64,000 bases of DNA from JAWKXU01 sp020446465 (GCA_041396845.1 JAWKXU010000003.1:558001-622000); one strand, 5' to 3'; shown: positions 25,349 through 33,632, counted from the first letter of the stretch. Notes: generated by a model from the letters alone, not told the origin. Translations and numbers: made by a program.

Positions 25349-26803
25349 GTGAGTAAAACAGCTTTGGCCCATAATACCCCGGCACCTTCCGACAATGTGG
25401 CAATAGTCTCGTATGAGCCAGCCACCGGACAGGAGATCTGGAGCGGTGAACCCGGCGACGTTGATGAAACAGTCGCAAGGGCGCGCCGTGCGTGGGCAGC
25501 ATGGGCGATCCAGCCGCTGGCAACGCGCGTTGAACTTATGCGCCGCTTCGCCAACGAAGTGCGCAAACAGGCCGACACGCTCACTGAATTGATCTCTCGC
25601 GAAACGGGAAAGCCGATCTGGGAATCCCGGTCAGAGATAGAAGGCGTCATCAACAAGGTTGAAATATCGGTTCAGGCCTATGCCGAACGATCCGCACAGC
25701 GCAAACTGAACAGCGCGCTGAAAGGGACTTCTGCAATCCGGCATAAGCCCCATGGCGTCATGGCTGTTATTACCCCGTTCAATTCGCCCGTCTATCTGCC
25801 CAACAGCCACATTATCCCGGCCTTGATCGCCGGAAATGCCGTCATCTTCAAACCAAGTGAGAAAACGCCGGCCTGCGCCGAATTTCTGGTCGGCTGCTTT
25901 CACCGGGCAGGCGTGCCTGCTGCCGTTGTGCAGTTGCTGGTTGGCGGTGCGGAAACCGGACAGGCGCTTGTCAGCCATACAGGGGTTGATGGCGTTCTGT
26001 TCACCGGCTCGACCCAGACGGGCATTTCGATCAACCGCCGGGTTGCCAACAACCCCGGAAAGATCGCGGCCCTGCAAATGGGCGGCAACAACCCGATCGT
26101 GGTGTGGGATACACCGCTTGTCCCGGATGCTGCCGTTCTGATTATCCAGTCCGCCTTCACCGGCGCGGGGCAGAAATGCACGTCTGCGCGGCGCCTTATC
26201 GTCAAGGACACGATGTACGATGCGGTAATCGCCGAGGTTAAACGGTTGGCAGACCGGTTGATTGTCGGAATGCCGGACGATGACCCTGCCCCCTTCATGG
26301 GGCCTGTGATTGATTGTGCGTCGGCTGACGCGCTGACTGACAGCTTCCTTTATTTCATTGGCAAGGGCGGCAAGGTCATTCGTCACATGACTCGCCCCAA
26401 GGACAACCTGCCTTTCCTGACCCCCGGCATCATTGACGTCACGCCGCTGGCCGAACGGCCGGACGTGGAACTTTATGGCCCGCTCTTGCAGGTCATCAAG
26501 GTCAGTTCATTCGATGAGGCTATCGAGGAAGCGAACCGCACCCGCTTTGGGCTTTGTGCAACGCTGGTTGGCGGTACGCCCCAGGATTACAACAAGTTCT
26601 GGTCAAACGTGCGCGCCGGGACAATCAACTGGAACCGGACGACGAACGGCGGTTCCTCATCGGCGCCTGCCGGCGGGCTGGGATTGTCCGGCAACCACCG
26701 CCCAAGCGCCTATTACGCCGCGGACTATTGCGCCTATCCTGTCGCTTCGACGGAGATGGAGCAGCCCCGCGCCACAGTCGGTGTCGGCTTCCGCGAGCAT
26801 TAG
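25349..26803 (+). CDS. astD: Aldehyde dehydrogenase of the succinylglutamate-semialdehyde (AstD) type, with Gln at the catalytic Glu position
   Basis: 484 residues from GTG 25349, close to E. coli AstD (492). Segments such as ISRETGKPIWE, INKVEISVQAYAERS, RHKPHGVMAVITPFN, SGNHRPSAYYAADYC and the catalytic thiol in GAGQKCTSARR (Cys277) match AstD. At residue 243, where AstD and other aldehyde dehydrogenases have the general-base Glu in LEMGG, the codon is CAA and the motif reads LQMGGNN. AstD oxidises N-succinylglutamate semialdehyde in the arginine succinyltransferase pathway, but none of astA, astB, astC or astE is in the window. The start has no clear ribosome-binding site. Dehydrogenase activity may be reduced or altered. 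Confidence 0.8.
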   Translation: MSKTALAHNTPAPSDNVAIVSYEPATGQEIWSGEPGDVDETVARARRAWAAWAIQPLATRVELMRRFANEVRKQADTLTELISRETGKPIWESRSEIEGVINKVEISVQAYAERSAQRKLNSALKGTSAIRHKPHGVMAVITPFNSPVYLPNSHIIPALIAGNAVIFKPSEKTPACAEFLVGCFHRAGVPAAVVQLLVGGAETGQALVSHTGVDGVLFTGSTQTGISINRRVANNPGKIAALQMGGNNPIVVWDTPLVPDAAVLIIQSAFTGAGQKCTSARRLIVKDTMYDAVIAEVKRLADRLIVGMPDDDPAPFMGPVIDCASADALTDSFLYFIGKGGKVIRHMTRPKDNLPFLTPGIIDVTPLAERPDVELYGPLLQVIKVSSFDEAIEEANRTRFGLCATLVGGTPQDYNKFWSNVRAGTINWNRTTNGGSSSAPAGGLGLSGNHRPSAYYAADYCAYPVASTEMEQPRATVGVGFREH

Positions 26804-26806
26804 AGC

Positions 26807-26845
26807 GATTTCGAGCCAGGAGGAACACTTGGCGGCTCGGAAATC
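26807..26845. terminator. Stem-loop between convergent astD-like and lipoprotein genes
   Basis: GATTTCGAGCC at 26807-26817 pairs with GGCTCGGAAATC at 26834-26845 with one bulged base. It sits between two convergent gene ends and begins four bases after the astD stop. No T-run follows on either strand, so a bidirectional intrinsic terminator is only probable. The left arm, with the bases before it, resembles the right end of the MITE-like repeat. Confidence 0.4.
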
Positions 26846-26861
26846 ACTACAAAGCAACGCA

Positions 26862-27614
26862 TTAAGGGCGATAGTAGGTTATATCGACAATCGCACCGCC
26901 TGCCGTGTCGCCCTGCTCTATGACCACAGCATATTGCGCCTTTTTCCGCGATCCTTTGAGGATTTCGGTATTCCCAATATGGGCTGCCTGGCTGGAATAT
27001 CCGTTGCGAAGCGCGAGCGTGTGATAAAAATCGCGCGCTTCGGCTGGTTTCGCTACTGTCGTGAAGCGAACCGAGCGCAGCGCGCATCCGGCACTTTCGG
27101 CCCCCAGCGCCTCCTGCACATGCCCTAGTGGATAGATTGGAAATGCATCGGGCATCTGTGCCGCCCAGGATGCCGAATAAGTGCCAGTTGCAGCGCAAAC
27201 ACCTGCATCGCGGCCCAGCGCAGCGGCCCGTGCAGCCGCCGTCATCCCCAAAAGCGGCTGATACGCAGTATTGCCAGGCACATCTCGGCTGACAGGGGCA
27301 GGCACTATCCCTTTCTGCCCCACAAGCCGGGCGACTTCTTCCCTCGCCAGCGAAGTGATTGCGTCCGAATGCCCCGATACAGGATAGCGAGGCGAATGAT
27401 CCTGCACCCGAAAAGCTGCGCTTGCCATATTTTCCGCTGTCAGATCAGGGTCGGTTGCAAGTGGCGCGGCCAGCACTGCCAGTTCAGCCGGGTCGGTTGC
27501 CTCGGTGCCGATTGTTGACGCGGGTGAGCCTCCATCGCACGATGCGAGAAGGAAAGCGGAGCCAAGAAACAGGCAAGAATGCAAGATATGCCGCAGGTCT
27601 GGAATCATCGCCAA
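26862..27614 (-). CDS. Hypothetical lipoprotein
   Basis: 250 residues with a lipoprotein signal: MAMIPDLRHIL, hydrophobic FLGSAFLLASC, Cys26. The mature part is rich in Ala and Thr, includes SPASTIGTEATDPAEL after the lipobox, and near the C-terminus has KAQYAVVIEQGDTAGGAIVDITYYRP, which reads as a beta-hairpin. Two Cys residues (in AGVCAATG and AGCALRS) could form a disulphide in the periplasm. I do not recognise the family. It is monocistronic and opposes the astD-like gene. Confidence 0.65.
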   Translation of the reverse strand: MAMIPDLRHILHSCLFLGSAFLLASCDGGSPASTIGTEATDPAELAVLAAPLATDPDLTAENMASAAFRVQDHSPRYPVSGHSDAITSLAREEVARLVGQKGIVPAPVSRDVPGNTAYQPLLGMTAAARAAALGRDAGVCAATGTYSASWAAQMPDAFPIYPLGHVQEALGAESAGCALRSVRFTTVAKPAEARDFYHTLALRNGYSSQAAHIGNTEILKGSRKKAQYAVVIEQGDTAGGAIVDITYYRP

Positions 27615-27684
27615 GCCATAGGCCAGAGCGTCTTAAAACCCGGTTACGTGCAGAGGCTCAATATCCGGGAGGTCATCCGGTTAG

Positions 27685-27724
27685 AGGCACCTGCCGCTAC
27701 GTCGTCTGCTAGCGACAGGTGCCT
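27685..27724. other. Long imperfect hairpin in the gap before the lipoprotein gene
   Basis: AGGCACCTG-c-CGCTA pairs with TAGCG-a-CAGGTGCCT around a 10-base loop; 14 of 15 positions pair. There is no T-run. It lies upstream of the lipoprotein gene and downstream of the glycine-zipper gene, both on the minus strand, so it may be a Rho-assisted terminator, an mRNA stem or a REP-type repeat. Confidence 0.5.
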
Positions 27725-27759
27725 TCCCATGACCCCTCTCTGGCGACCGGGGCCACGCG

Positions 27760-27796
27760 GCCTTTTCGCGTTAGCCCGGACAGCTCACGAAAAGGC
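27760..27796. terminator. Stem-loop after the glycine-zipper gene
   Basis: GCCTTTTCG and CGAAAAGGC, nine perfect pairs around a 19-base loop, starting about 20 bases after the stop of the minus-strand gene at 27815. It lacks a T-run. Confidence 0.35.
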
Positions 27797-27814
27797 ATTC
27801 GGGAAATTCTTGCC

Positions 27815-28267
27815 TTAGCGGCAGCGGGCATTGCTCCTGTCAATCGCCCGCCCAAGAATGGCACCGCCCGCAGCGCCAAGTAACACGCCAAGCGTGCGAT
27901 CACCGTATCCGGCAACTTCGTGGCCAATAACGCCGCCAACGGCAGCGCCAATCAAAAGCCCGGTCGTCCCGTTTTCCTTGCGGCAGTAATAGCGGCCATC
28001 GCGGCCTCGCCAGATCCGGGTATTCGCGTAAACAGGCTCTCCACGATAGCGCCCCTGATAGCGATAATCGTCACGGTCGCGATAACGGCTGCCACGCCGA
28101 TCACGATCGCTGTGATTCCAGCTATCACCCGTTTGATAGTGGGAGCCACTTACCGCAGTGACCACACTTGGCCGCTGAATTTCCAGTGCGCTCGCAGGCA
28201 TGGCTGTGGCAACAAGGGTTGGTGCCATCAGACCAAGCGCAAGGCCTTTTAGATGTTTCATCCCCAT
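27815..28267 (-). CDS. Glycine-zipper 2TM-domain protein (RcnB/17-kDa-antigen-like surface protein)
   Basis: Start fixed at ATG 28267 by GAGGAG seven bases upstream; 150 residues. A signal peptide with LKGLALGLMAPTLVATAMPASA, probable cleavage after ASA, is followed by a polar, Arg/Tyr/Asp-rich linker (HSDRDRRGSRYRDRDDYRY) and an YYCRKENGTTG segment. The C-terminal third is a glycine-zipper domain, LLIGAAVGGVIGHEVAGYGD and VLLGAAGGAILGRAI, typical of Rick_17kDa_Anti/2TM proteins that sit in the outer membrane or periplasm. Function unknown beyond envelope association. The mature sequence has no lipobox Cys. Confidence 0.8.
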   Translation of the reverse strand: MGMKHLKGLALGLMAPTLVATAMPASALEIQRPSVVTAVSGSHYQTGDSWNHSDRDRRGSRYRDRDDYRYQGRYRGEPVYANTRIWRGRDGRYYCRKENGTTGLLIGAAVGGVIGHEVAGYGDRTLGVLLGAAGGAILGRAIDRSNARCR

Positions 28268-28435
28268 TGCGATGCTCCTCATGCTTTCGAACTTTCTCTG
28301 CGACGGATAGTGACGGGCCTTTGCCTGCACTCTGTCGCGCCATGAGAACTACGCTAGCGCTTGCTGGATGAACTGCGCGCAACCACATTGTCAGCTTGGG
28401 AAAAATTGCGATGAGGTGTGATTGGGCACGCGATG

Positions 28436-28462
28436 GCTTGTGGCGAAAGGTGCGCCACAAGC
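28436..28462. terminator. Strong stem-loop downstream of the dihydroorotase-like gene
   Basis: GCTTGTGGCG, seven-base loop, CGCCACAAGC: ten perfect pairs. It lies ~37 bases after the minus-strand stop at 28499. No T-run follows, so termination is inferred from strength and place only. Confidence 0.45.
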
Positions 28463-28498
28463 TATTTCAAGCTGCATCAGATTTGGGCGATCAAGCCC

Positions 28499-29821
28499 TT
28501 ACAGGCAGCCCGCAAAACGCAGCGGTTCGCCAACCGCCTGATTGCCCAACTGGCCTTCCCACATGGCAACATGGCCGCGCACGATCGTACCCATTACCCG
28601 TCCTTGCAGAGTCATGCCTGTAAAGGGCGACCAGCCGCACCGGCTTTGCAGCCAATCCTCGCTGATCGTGAAATTGCCTTTCCTGTCAACGATGCTGAAG
28701 TCAGCGTCGTAACCCGTTGCAATACGCCCTTTACCAACCAGGCCGAACACACGCTGCACACCGCTGCTCGTCATGTCGATCAGCCGTTCCAGCGTCATCT
28801 GTCCGCGCGCAACATGATCCAGCATCAAGGGCAACAAAGTCTGCACGCCGGGCATCCCGCTGGGGCTTTGCGGATATTCCTTCTGCTTTTCAGCCAGAGT
28901 GTGCGGAGCATGATCAGACCCGATTACGTCTGGAACACCCTGTTGCAGCCAATGCCACAAGCCATCGCGATGCGCCCTGCTGCGGATCGGCGGGTTCATC
29001 TGGGCAAGGCTTCCCAGCCGCGGATAGGCGTCTTCGGCGGCAAGCGTCAGGTGCTGGGGTGTCACCTCACACGTGGCGACATCGCGATACCGGGCCAGCA
29101 GTTCCAGTTCGGCAGGGGTTGTGATGTGCAGCACATGGATGGGCCTGCGTGTTTCACGCGCAAGGTCCAGTATGCGCCGGGTTGCCAGAATGGCGCTTTC
29201 ATCGTCGCGCCAGACAGGGTGGCTGGAGGCATCGCCCTGCACGCGCAAATCCTTGCGGGCATTCATGCGTTCCTCATCCTCGGCGTGAATCGCGACCCGG
29301 CGACGACCATTCGCCAGAACCCGTCGCAAGTTGTCATCTTCTGCCACCAGCAAGCTACCGGTCGAAGCGCCCATGAATATCTTTACCCCAGCAGTGCCGG
29401 GAATCCGTTCAAGATCAGCCAGCGACTCCGCGTTCTCGGCCGTCGCGCCCACGTAAAAGGCATGATCGCACCACATGCGATGCTCCGCCCGTTCCAGCTT
29501 GTCATGCACGCGCATTTCCGAATCGGTGTTGGGCGACGTGTTGGGCATTTCGAACACGGCGGTCACACCGCCCATCACAGCCGCGCGACTGCCGCTTTCA
29601 AGGTCTTCCTTGTGCTCCAGCCCCGGCTCGCGAAAATGCACCTGGCTGTCGATCACGCCCGGCAGAATATCTAGGCCGGTGCAATCCACCCTGCGCGCCG
29701 CATCGGGATAACTGCCAACCCCCAGGATTTTTCCATCCACAACAGCCACATCACCCTGAAACGGGCCGGACGGCGTATGGACAAGGCCATTGACGAGCAC
29801 GAGATCAGCTTTGGTCATCAT
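28499..29821 (-). CDS. pyrC: Dihydroorotase-like amidohydrolase (class I PyrC) with altered metal motif
   Basis: 440 residues from ATG 29821 (TTG 29824 and ATG 29818 are close alternatives). Amidohydrolase superfamily, dihydroorotase group: VHFREPGLEHKEDLESGS, MPNTSPNT, GVKIFMGASTG with the lysine that would be carboxylated, AIHAEDEER, HVLHITTP and the metal-binding GSDHAPHT. In the first metal motif, usually H-x-H before REPG, the sequence is IDSQVHF, so the first His is Gln60. The family closes carbamoyl-aspartate to dihydroorotate in pyrimidine synthesis; this variant may be a functional alphaproteobacterial subtype or a related amidohydrolase. pyrE is 15 kb away. It is divergent from the YgfZ-like gene, 43 bases between starts. 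Confidence 0.8.
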   Translation of the reverse strand: MMTKADLVLVNGLVHTPSGPFQGDVAVVDGKILGVGSYPDAARRVDCTGLDILPGVIDSQVHFREPGLEHKEDLESGSRAAVMGGVTAVFEMPNTSPNTDSEMRVHDKLERAEHRMWCDHAFYVGATAENAESLADLERIPGTAGVKIFMGASTGSLLVAEDDNLRRVLANGRRRVAIHAEDEERMNARKDLRVQGDASSHPVWRDDESAILATRRILDLARETRRPIHVLHITTPAELELLARYRDVATCEVTPQHLTLAAEDAYPRLGSLAQMNPPIRSRAHRDGLWHWLQQGVPDVIGSDHAPHTLAEKQKEYPQSPSGMPGVQTLLPLMLDHVARGQMTLERLIDMTSSGVQRVFGLVGKGRIATGYDADFSIVDRKGNFTISEDWLQSRCGWSPFTGMTLQGRVMGTIVRGHVAMWEGQLGNQAVGEPLRFAGCL

Positions 29822-29864
29822 CAACCTCTATCCCTTTCCGCAGACAATCACTACCTTCGATGCC

Positions 29865-30602
29865 ATGACTGCAACCCGCCTCTTTTCGCGCGCGCTCGTT
29901 CGCCTCACATCACCGGACCCATCTGAGGATGTCGTCGCATTCCTGCAAGGCCTCGTCACCAATGATGTGACAGTCAATTTGCCAGTCTGGGCCGCATTGC
30001 TGACGCCGCAGGGCAAAGTGCTTTTCGATTTTCTGGTCTGGCCTGCCGGTAATGGCCTGCTGCTGGACTGCGAGGCAGATGCAGCAGATGACCTCGTAAA
30101 GCGCCTGTCCCTTTACCGCTTGCGCCGCAATATCATCATCGAACGCGACGACAGCCTTGGCGTATATTGGCAAATCGGCGCGGGCGACGGTGGCGCGCAA
30201 GACCCGCGCAACCCCGATCTGGGCCAGCGCTGGATCCACCCGGCCAGCGCCGACGAAGAAAGCGCAGACGTTGCCTGGACCGCCCACCGCCTGAGCCTTG
30301 GCGTGCCGGAAGGGCGCGCAGAGCTTGGCAATGGCGAAACGCTGTGGCTTGAATGCAATGCGGTTGAGCTGAATGGCGTCAGTTTTTCAAAGGGTTGCTA
30401 CATCGGACAGGAAAACACCGCGCGCATGAATTGGCGCAGCAAGGTCAACCGCCGCCTGATTGTTGTCCCGCTGGATCAGTCCGACGCCGCGCGTTGCAAA
30501 GCGAGCCACCCCGCCCTCGGCTGGGCTATCGACCATTTGCGTATCGACGCGATAAAGGATGCGTGGCGCCCGGCCTGGTTACCCCGCGCCGAGAGCGTTT
30601 GA
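29865..30602 (+). CDS. ygfZ: Folate-binding YgfZ/GcvT-like protein
   Basis: 245 residues from ATG 29865. It has the YgfZ signature KGCYIGQENTARM near residue 175, where the Cys is functionally important, plus the GcvT-like opening FLQGLVTNDV and LLTPQGKVLFDFLVW. Family members bind tetrahydrofolate and support assembly or repair of Fe-S clusters in enzymes such as MiaB; the glycolate oxidase Fe-S subunit in this window is a possible beneficiary, though that is inference. The frame upstream of 29865 overlaps pyrC and was rejected. Its 3' end overlaps the convergent TetR gene by 24 bases. Confidence 0.88.
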   Translation: MTATRLFSRALVRLTSPDPSEDVVAFLQGLVTNDVTVNLPVWAALLTPQGKVLFDFLVWPAGNGLLLDCEADAADDLVKRLSLYRLRRNIIIERDDSLGVYWQIGAGDGGAQDPRNPDLGQRWIHPASADEESADVAWTAHRLSLGVPEGRAELGNGETLWLECNAVELNGVSFSKGCYIGQENTARMNWRSKVNRRLIVVPLDQSDAARCKASHPALGWAIDHLRIDAIKDAWRPAWLPRAESV

Positions 30603-31223
30603 ACCTGCGTCGATGCTGCCATCAGAGGCAGCGCCAGCGCCGCGATTTTCATCGACAATCGCGCTCAGAACCACGGATTCAGCCACATCACGCACCCAGT
30701 TGCGCTCAACCCCAAGATCCGCCGCGAGCTTTTCACCTATCAGCGCATCCGCAAACGCCAGAAGGTTCGCAGCCAGCATCGCCCGGCGACGGCTTTCAAC
30801 GACCCTGATGTCAGGGTTTACAGCCGATGCCAGCCCAGCGATTGCGTCTGCAACAGGCGTCAATGCCGCGTCCTGCCCGTTAACGGCCAGCCAGGCGAAC
30901 AGGGCCGCTCCGCCATGCTTGTCAAAGGCATCGAATGCAATGTCCACCGATTGGCGCACTGTTCCGGTTCCGGCCAGTCTCGCTACGGTTGATTGTTCCA
31001 GCATACCGCAGACCGTTGCCGTAATATCTTCAGCCAACGCCGCCTGAAGCGCGGCGGCGCTGCCGAAGTGGTGCAGAACATTAGCGTGTGTCTGTCCGAT
31101 TTTATCGGCGACGGCCTTTAGCGTCACGGCCTGCGGCCCCTGGTCTATCAGCAACTCACGCGCGGCGGTGATAGCAGCCGCCTTGCTTTCTTCGGGAGAT
31201 CGCCTGCGCCGTGTGGGTGCCAT
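30579..31223 (-). CDS. TetR-family transcriptional regulator
   Basis: 214 residues from ATG 31223 (MAPTRRRRSPEES); the frame extends upstream to 31280. The N-terminal ~55 residues are a TetR helix-turn-helix: AAAITAARELLIDQGPQAVTLKAVADKIGQTHANVLHHFGS, which I break here into the helix ELLIDQG and the recognition part QTHANVLHHFGS. The remaining ~150 residues are an Ala-rich helical ligand domain. It probably represses a target in response to a small hydrophobic ligand. Nothing nearby is an obvious target; the 168 bases upstream could hold its own operator. Its end overlaps ygfZ. Confidence 0.85.
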   Translation of the reverse strand: MAPTRRRRSPEESKAAAITAARELLIDQGPQAVTLKAVADKIGQTHANVLHHFGSAAALQAALAEDITATVCGMLEQSTVARLAGTGTVRQSVDIAFDAFDKHGGAALFAWLAVNGQDAALTPVADAIAGLASAVNPDIRVVESRRRAMLAANLLAFADALIGEKLAADLGVERNWVRDVAESVVLSAIVDENRGAGAASDGSIDAGSNALGAG

Positions 31224-31391
31224 GATCCCCCTATCCCGCCCGCACGCATCGAATCGCATGATCGATGCTCGAAATAACAAACGGAAGCAGAGATTTACGT
31301 GAAATCACCTACCAAGGTTACGGCTTACATCCATACAAGGCAATGCGGGAAAGGAGATTAGCTGCTCAATTTTCCGCATTGTCCTGCAATT

Positions 31392-31931
31392 TCAGGCCGC
31401 AAACGACGGTTGATCGCCGCCATCACCATGACAAACAAGGGCGACAGCATATTTCTGCTCAGCCGCGATGGCACTGCGTAGCCTTGCCGACCGGGTTGGT
31501 CCGCGGTCGGGTATGGCCTTGAATCCCGACGCCAGCAGCGCCCGTGTCGCCGCAATGCAATCCGCAGCAACGCTGGCCCGCAAATCACGATGGCCGACTG
31601 CCCGCGCGATTTCGACCATTGCCCGCGTAACCTCCCTGCCAAATCCTTTTTGACGGAAGCGCGGACTGATCCAGATTTCAAGGTAAACACCGTCCGGCCT
31701 CGCCAGAAGCGCGCACACACCGACGATGTGTTCACCTTTGCGGTCTGGCCGGGTTACCAGACAGCGCGGCAACCTTGGGTGCTGAATCTGGGCTGCTGCC
31801 ACCTGTGCGTCAGAGGCGTTCATCCATGAACAGGCGCGCTCGAAATTTTCGGCGCCCATGGCGGCTTTCAGGCCATCGGTGTCCTCCGGCCAGAGTGGCC
31901 TCAGGAAAAGATTGCGACTGCGGAAAAACAT
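31392..31931 (-). CDS. GNAT-family N-acetyltransferase
   Basis: 179 residues from ATG 31931. GNAT fold: RSRNLFLRPLWPEDTDGL at the N-terminus, IVGVCALL, LEIWISPRFRQKGFGREVTRAM with the acetyl-CoA pyrophosphate loop (RQKGFG), and a final LRASVAADCIAATRALLASGFK motif B. The opening LxLRPxxxxD pattern is that of RimJ/RimL-type enzymes. The acceptor is unknown. It lies upstream of rplU-rpmA but in the same direction and separated by a terminator, so it is probably a separate transcript. Confidence 0.82.
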   Translation of the reverse strand: MFFRSRNLFLRPLWPEDTDGLKAAMGAENFERACSWMNASDAQVAAAQIQHPRLPRCLVTRPDRKGEHIVGVCALLARPDGVYLEIWISPRFRQKGFGREVTRAMVEIARAVGHRDLRASVAADCIAATRALLASGFKAIPDRGPTRSARLRSAIAAEQKYAVALVCHGDGGDQPSFAA

Positions 31932-32032
31932 GCCTTCTCTCCTTTCCCCTGTGTCGTTCGAGTTCCCACTAGGGGACCAACATTACAAGGGTATTGCGCC
32001 CAATCGTGGCGCTTTCAGGTGAGGGAGACACG

Positions 32033-32063
32033 AAAAGAGGGAGATGGGCTGGCCCTCTCCCTC
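32033..32063 (-). terminator. Intrinsic terminator of rplU-rpmA
   Basis: Read on the minus strand: GAGGGAGA, inner GGG/CCC, TCTCCCTC, then TTTT. The stem is perfect and lies ~64 bases after the rpmA stop. A second weaker stem, GGGCCA/TGGCCC, lies at 32089-32109 between the stop and this terminator. Confidence 0.75.
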
Positions 32064-32126
32064 GAAAGCCGGGCATTACGCACCCGGCGGGCCACCCATA
32101 GGATGGCCCTGTGTAACGACCATCCG

Positions 32127-32393
32127 TTATTCGGCTGCTTCTGCCATATCGACAGAGACATATTTGCGGCCGAGCTTTCCGTCATGGAAACGCACACGAC
32201 CTTCTGCCAGAGCAAAAAGCGTGTGATCCTTGCCCATGCCGACATTGGTGCCGGGATAGAACTTCGTGCCGCGCTGGCGCACGATGATGTTGCCGCCGAT
32301 GACTTCCTGACCGCCGAACTTCTTCACGCCAAGACGACGACCGATTGAGTCGCGACCGTTACGGGACGAACCGCCTGCTTTCTTATGTGCCAT
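32127..32393 (-). CDS. rpmA: 50S ribosomal protein L27
   Basis: 88 residues. It starts MAHKKAGGSSRNGRDS, the canonical L27 N-terminus that reaches the peptidyl-transferase centre, and continues LGVKKFGGQEVIGGNIIVRQRGTK, split here by the loop GGQ. It has no N-terminal extension needing cleavage. The short acidic C-terminus (DMAEAAE) is normal for the group. It follows rplU by 19 bases and ends before a clear terminator. Length and sequence match the family closely. Confidence 0.98.
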   Translation of the reverse strand: MAHKKAGGSSRNGRDSIGRRLGVKKFGGQEVIGGNIIVRQRGTKFYPGTNVGMGKDHTLFALAEGRVRFHDGKLGRKYVSVDMAEAAE

Positions 32394-32412
32394 TTCCAGT
32401 TACTCCGTCGGC

Positions 32413-32781
32413 TCAGTTCTTGTCGGCAGCTTCTGCCGGGGCATCGGCTTTCTTTGCTGCAGCCTTCTTGGCAGGCGCTTTGTCGCCGCCGACAGAAAGG
32501 ATGCGCAGCAAAGTCATCTGCTGGCGATGACCTGCCTTGCGGCGATAGTTGTGACGCCGACGCTTCTTGAAAACGACGACCTTTTCACTTTTCGCCTGAG
32601 CGATAATTTCTGCGGACACCTGCACCTTGGCTGCGTCCTCGATCTTGTCGCCTTCGCCAGCCAGCAGGACGTCGCCCAGCGTGACCTTGTCACCAGCCTC
32701 ACCGGCCAGCTTTTCGACTGCGATTTTGTCTCCGGCGGCAACCCTGTATTGTTTGCCGCCCGTACGCACTACTGCGAACAT
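32413..32781 (-). CDS. rplU: 50S ribosomal protein L21
   Basis: 122 residues: MFAVVRTGGKQYRVAAGD, VTLGDVLLAGEGDKI, and the RNA-binding FKKRRRHNYRRKAGHRQ. The standard domain is ~103 residues; the C-terminal ~20 residues are a Lys/Ala tail (KKAAAKKADAPAEAADKN), a common alphaproteobacterial extension. First gene of rplU-rpmA. The upstream region 32782-33052 (271 bases) holds their promoter and no gene I can support. Confidence 0.98.
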   Translation of the reverse strand: MFAVVRTGGKQYRVAAGDKIAVEKLAGEAGDKVTLGDVLLAGEGDKIEDAAKVQVSAEIIAQAKSEKVVVFKKRRRHNYRRKAGHRQQMTLLRILSVGGDKAPAKKAAAKKADAPAEAADKN

Positions 32782-33052
32782 GGTGCTATTATCCGTTCAA
32801 TATGCCCAAACAGGCTGTCTGTAAAAACGTCTTACCACAAACTGGCCTGATGAAAGGCCCGCTCATTGGCAAAACACCGGCCAGACACACGATCAGGGCC
32901 GGAAAGATGGCTGCCGTTAGGGAAAAGGCGCGCAACTGTCAACGCAATTGGCGCTGAAAATTGCGTGATGTGCATTGCCGCCGGGGTGCTTACGCCCCTG
33001 CTGCCCTGAATATATAAGCGGTCACTGGCTGGCAACGCGCAAAGCCCGTGCT

Positions 33053-33601
33053 ATGGCGCGTGGGATGAAATGCCGCGCCAACACTTTGCCTGTGCTGATC
33101 CTTGCGGGCCTTGCCCTGTCGGGATGTGCCAGTGATTCGGCACGCTACCCGTCGCTCGCCATTCGGGATGTCGAAAAGGCCAGCGAGGAGCGCGTGCATG
33201 GCACTCTCCAGCCTGCGGGGGCGCAAACGCCGACTTCCCCGCCTATTCCAGCCTCCACGGACCTCGCGTCCCGGCTGCAACAGCTCGATTCGGACGCCCG
33301 CGCTGCGCACAATGATTTTCTGGCCATGGCGCCTTCTGCAAAGATTCGCGCGGAGGCAGCGCGTGGGGCTGCACCGGGTAGCGATAGCTGGTTTGCCGCT
33401 CTGCTTGCGCTTGCGGAGCTTGATTCGCTGCATGGCCGCCTCATGACAGCCCTCTCTGATCTGGATGCACTGCATGTCGAGGCCGAACTGGATGGCGCGG
33501 GACGACCCGAAGTCAGTTCAACGCAAAATGCCATAGAAACATTGGCCGCCGAGGAAAGCGGGACAATCACGTCGTTGGCGGCCCAGCTCAGAGTCCGTTA
33601 A
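33053..33601 (+). CDS. Hypothetical lipoprotein
   Basis: 182 residues from ATG 33053 (ATG 33065 is an alternative; neither has a strong ribosome-binding site). A signal peptide with LPVLILAGLALSGC supplies the lipidated Cys. The mature protein is polar: RYPSLAIRDVEKASEE, a Pro/Thr-rich stretch (GAQTPTSPPIPAS), then helices (LASRLQQLDSDARAAHNDFL, AALLALAELDSLHGRL) that look like a coiled coil in the periplasm. No enzyme motif. The SLAIRDVEKA pattern resembles small sphingomonad envelope lipoproteins of unknown role, an impression rather than a match. Confidence 0.65.
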   Translation: MARGMKCRANTLPVLILAGLALSGCASDSARYPSLAIRDVEKASEERVHGTLQPAGAQTPTSPPIPASTDLASRLQQLDSDARAAHNDFLAMAPSAKIRAEAARGAAPGSDSWFAALLALAELDSLHGRLMTALSDLDALHVEAELDGAGRPEVSSTQNAIETLAAEESGTITSLAAQLRVR

Positions 33602-33632
33602 ACCTGCATGGTTTGCGGGCTGGCAAAAACGT

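Noticed and set aside
28418..29674. Long + strand frame of 418 codons
   Set aside because: Antisense to the dihydroorotase-like gene, whose motifs are clear.
32782..33052. Possible ribosomal-protein leader upstream of rplU
   Set aside because: The region is long enough, but I could not find a defined stem matching known L21 leaders.
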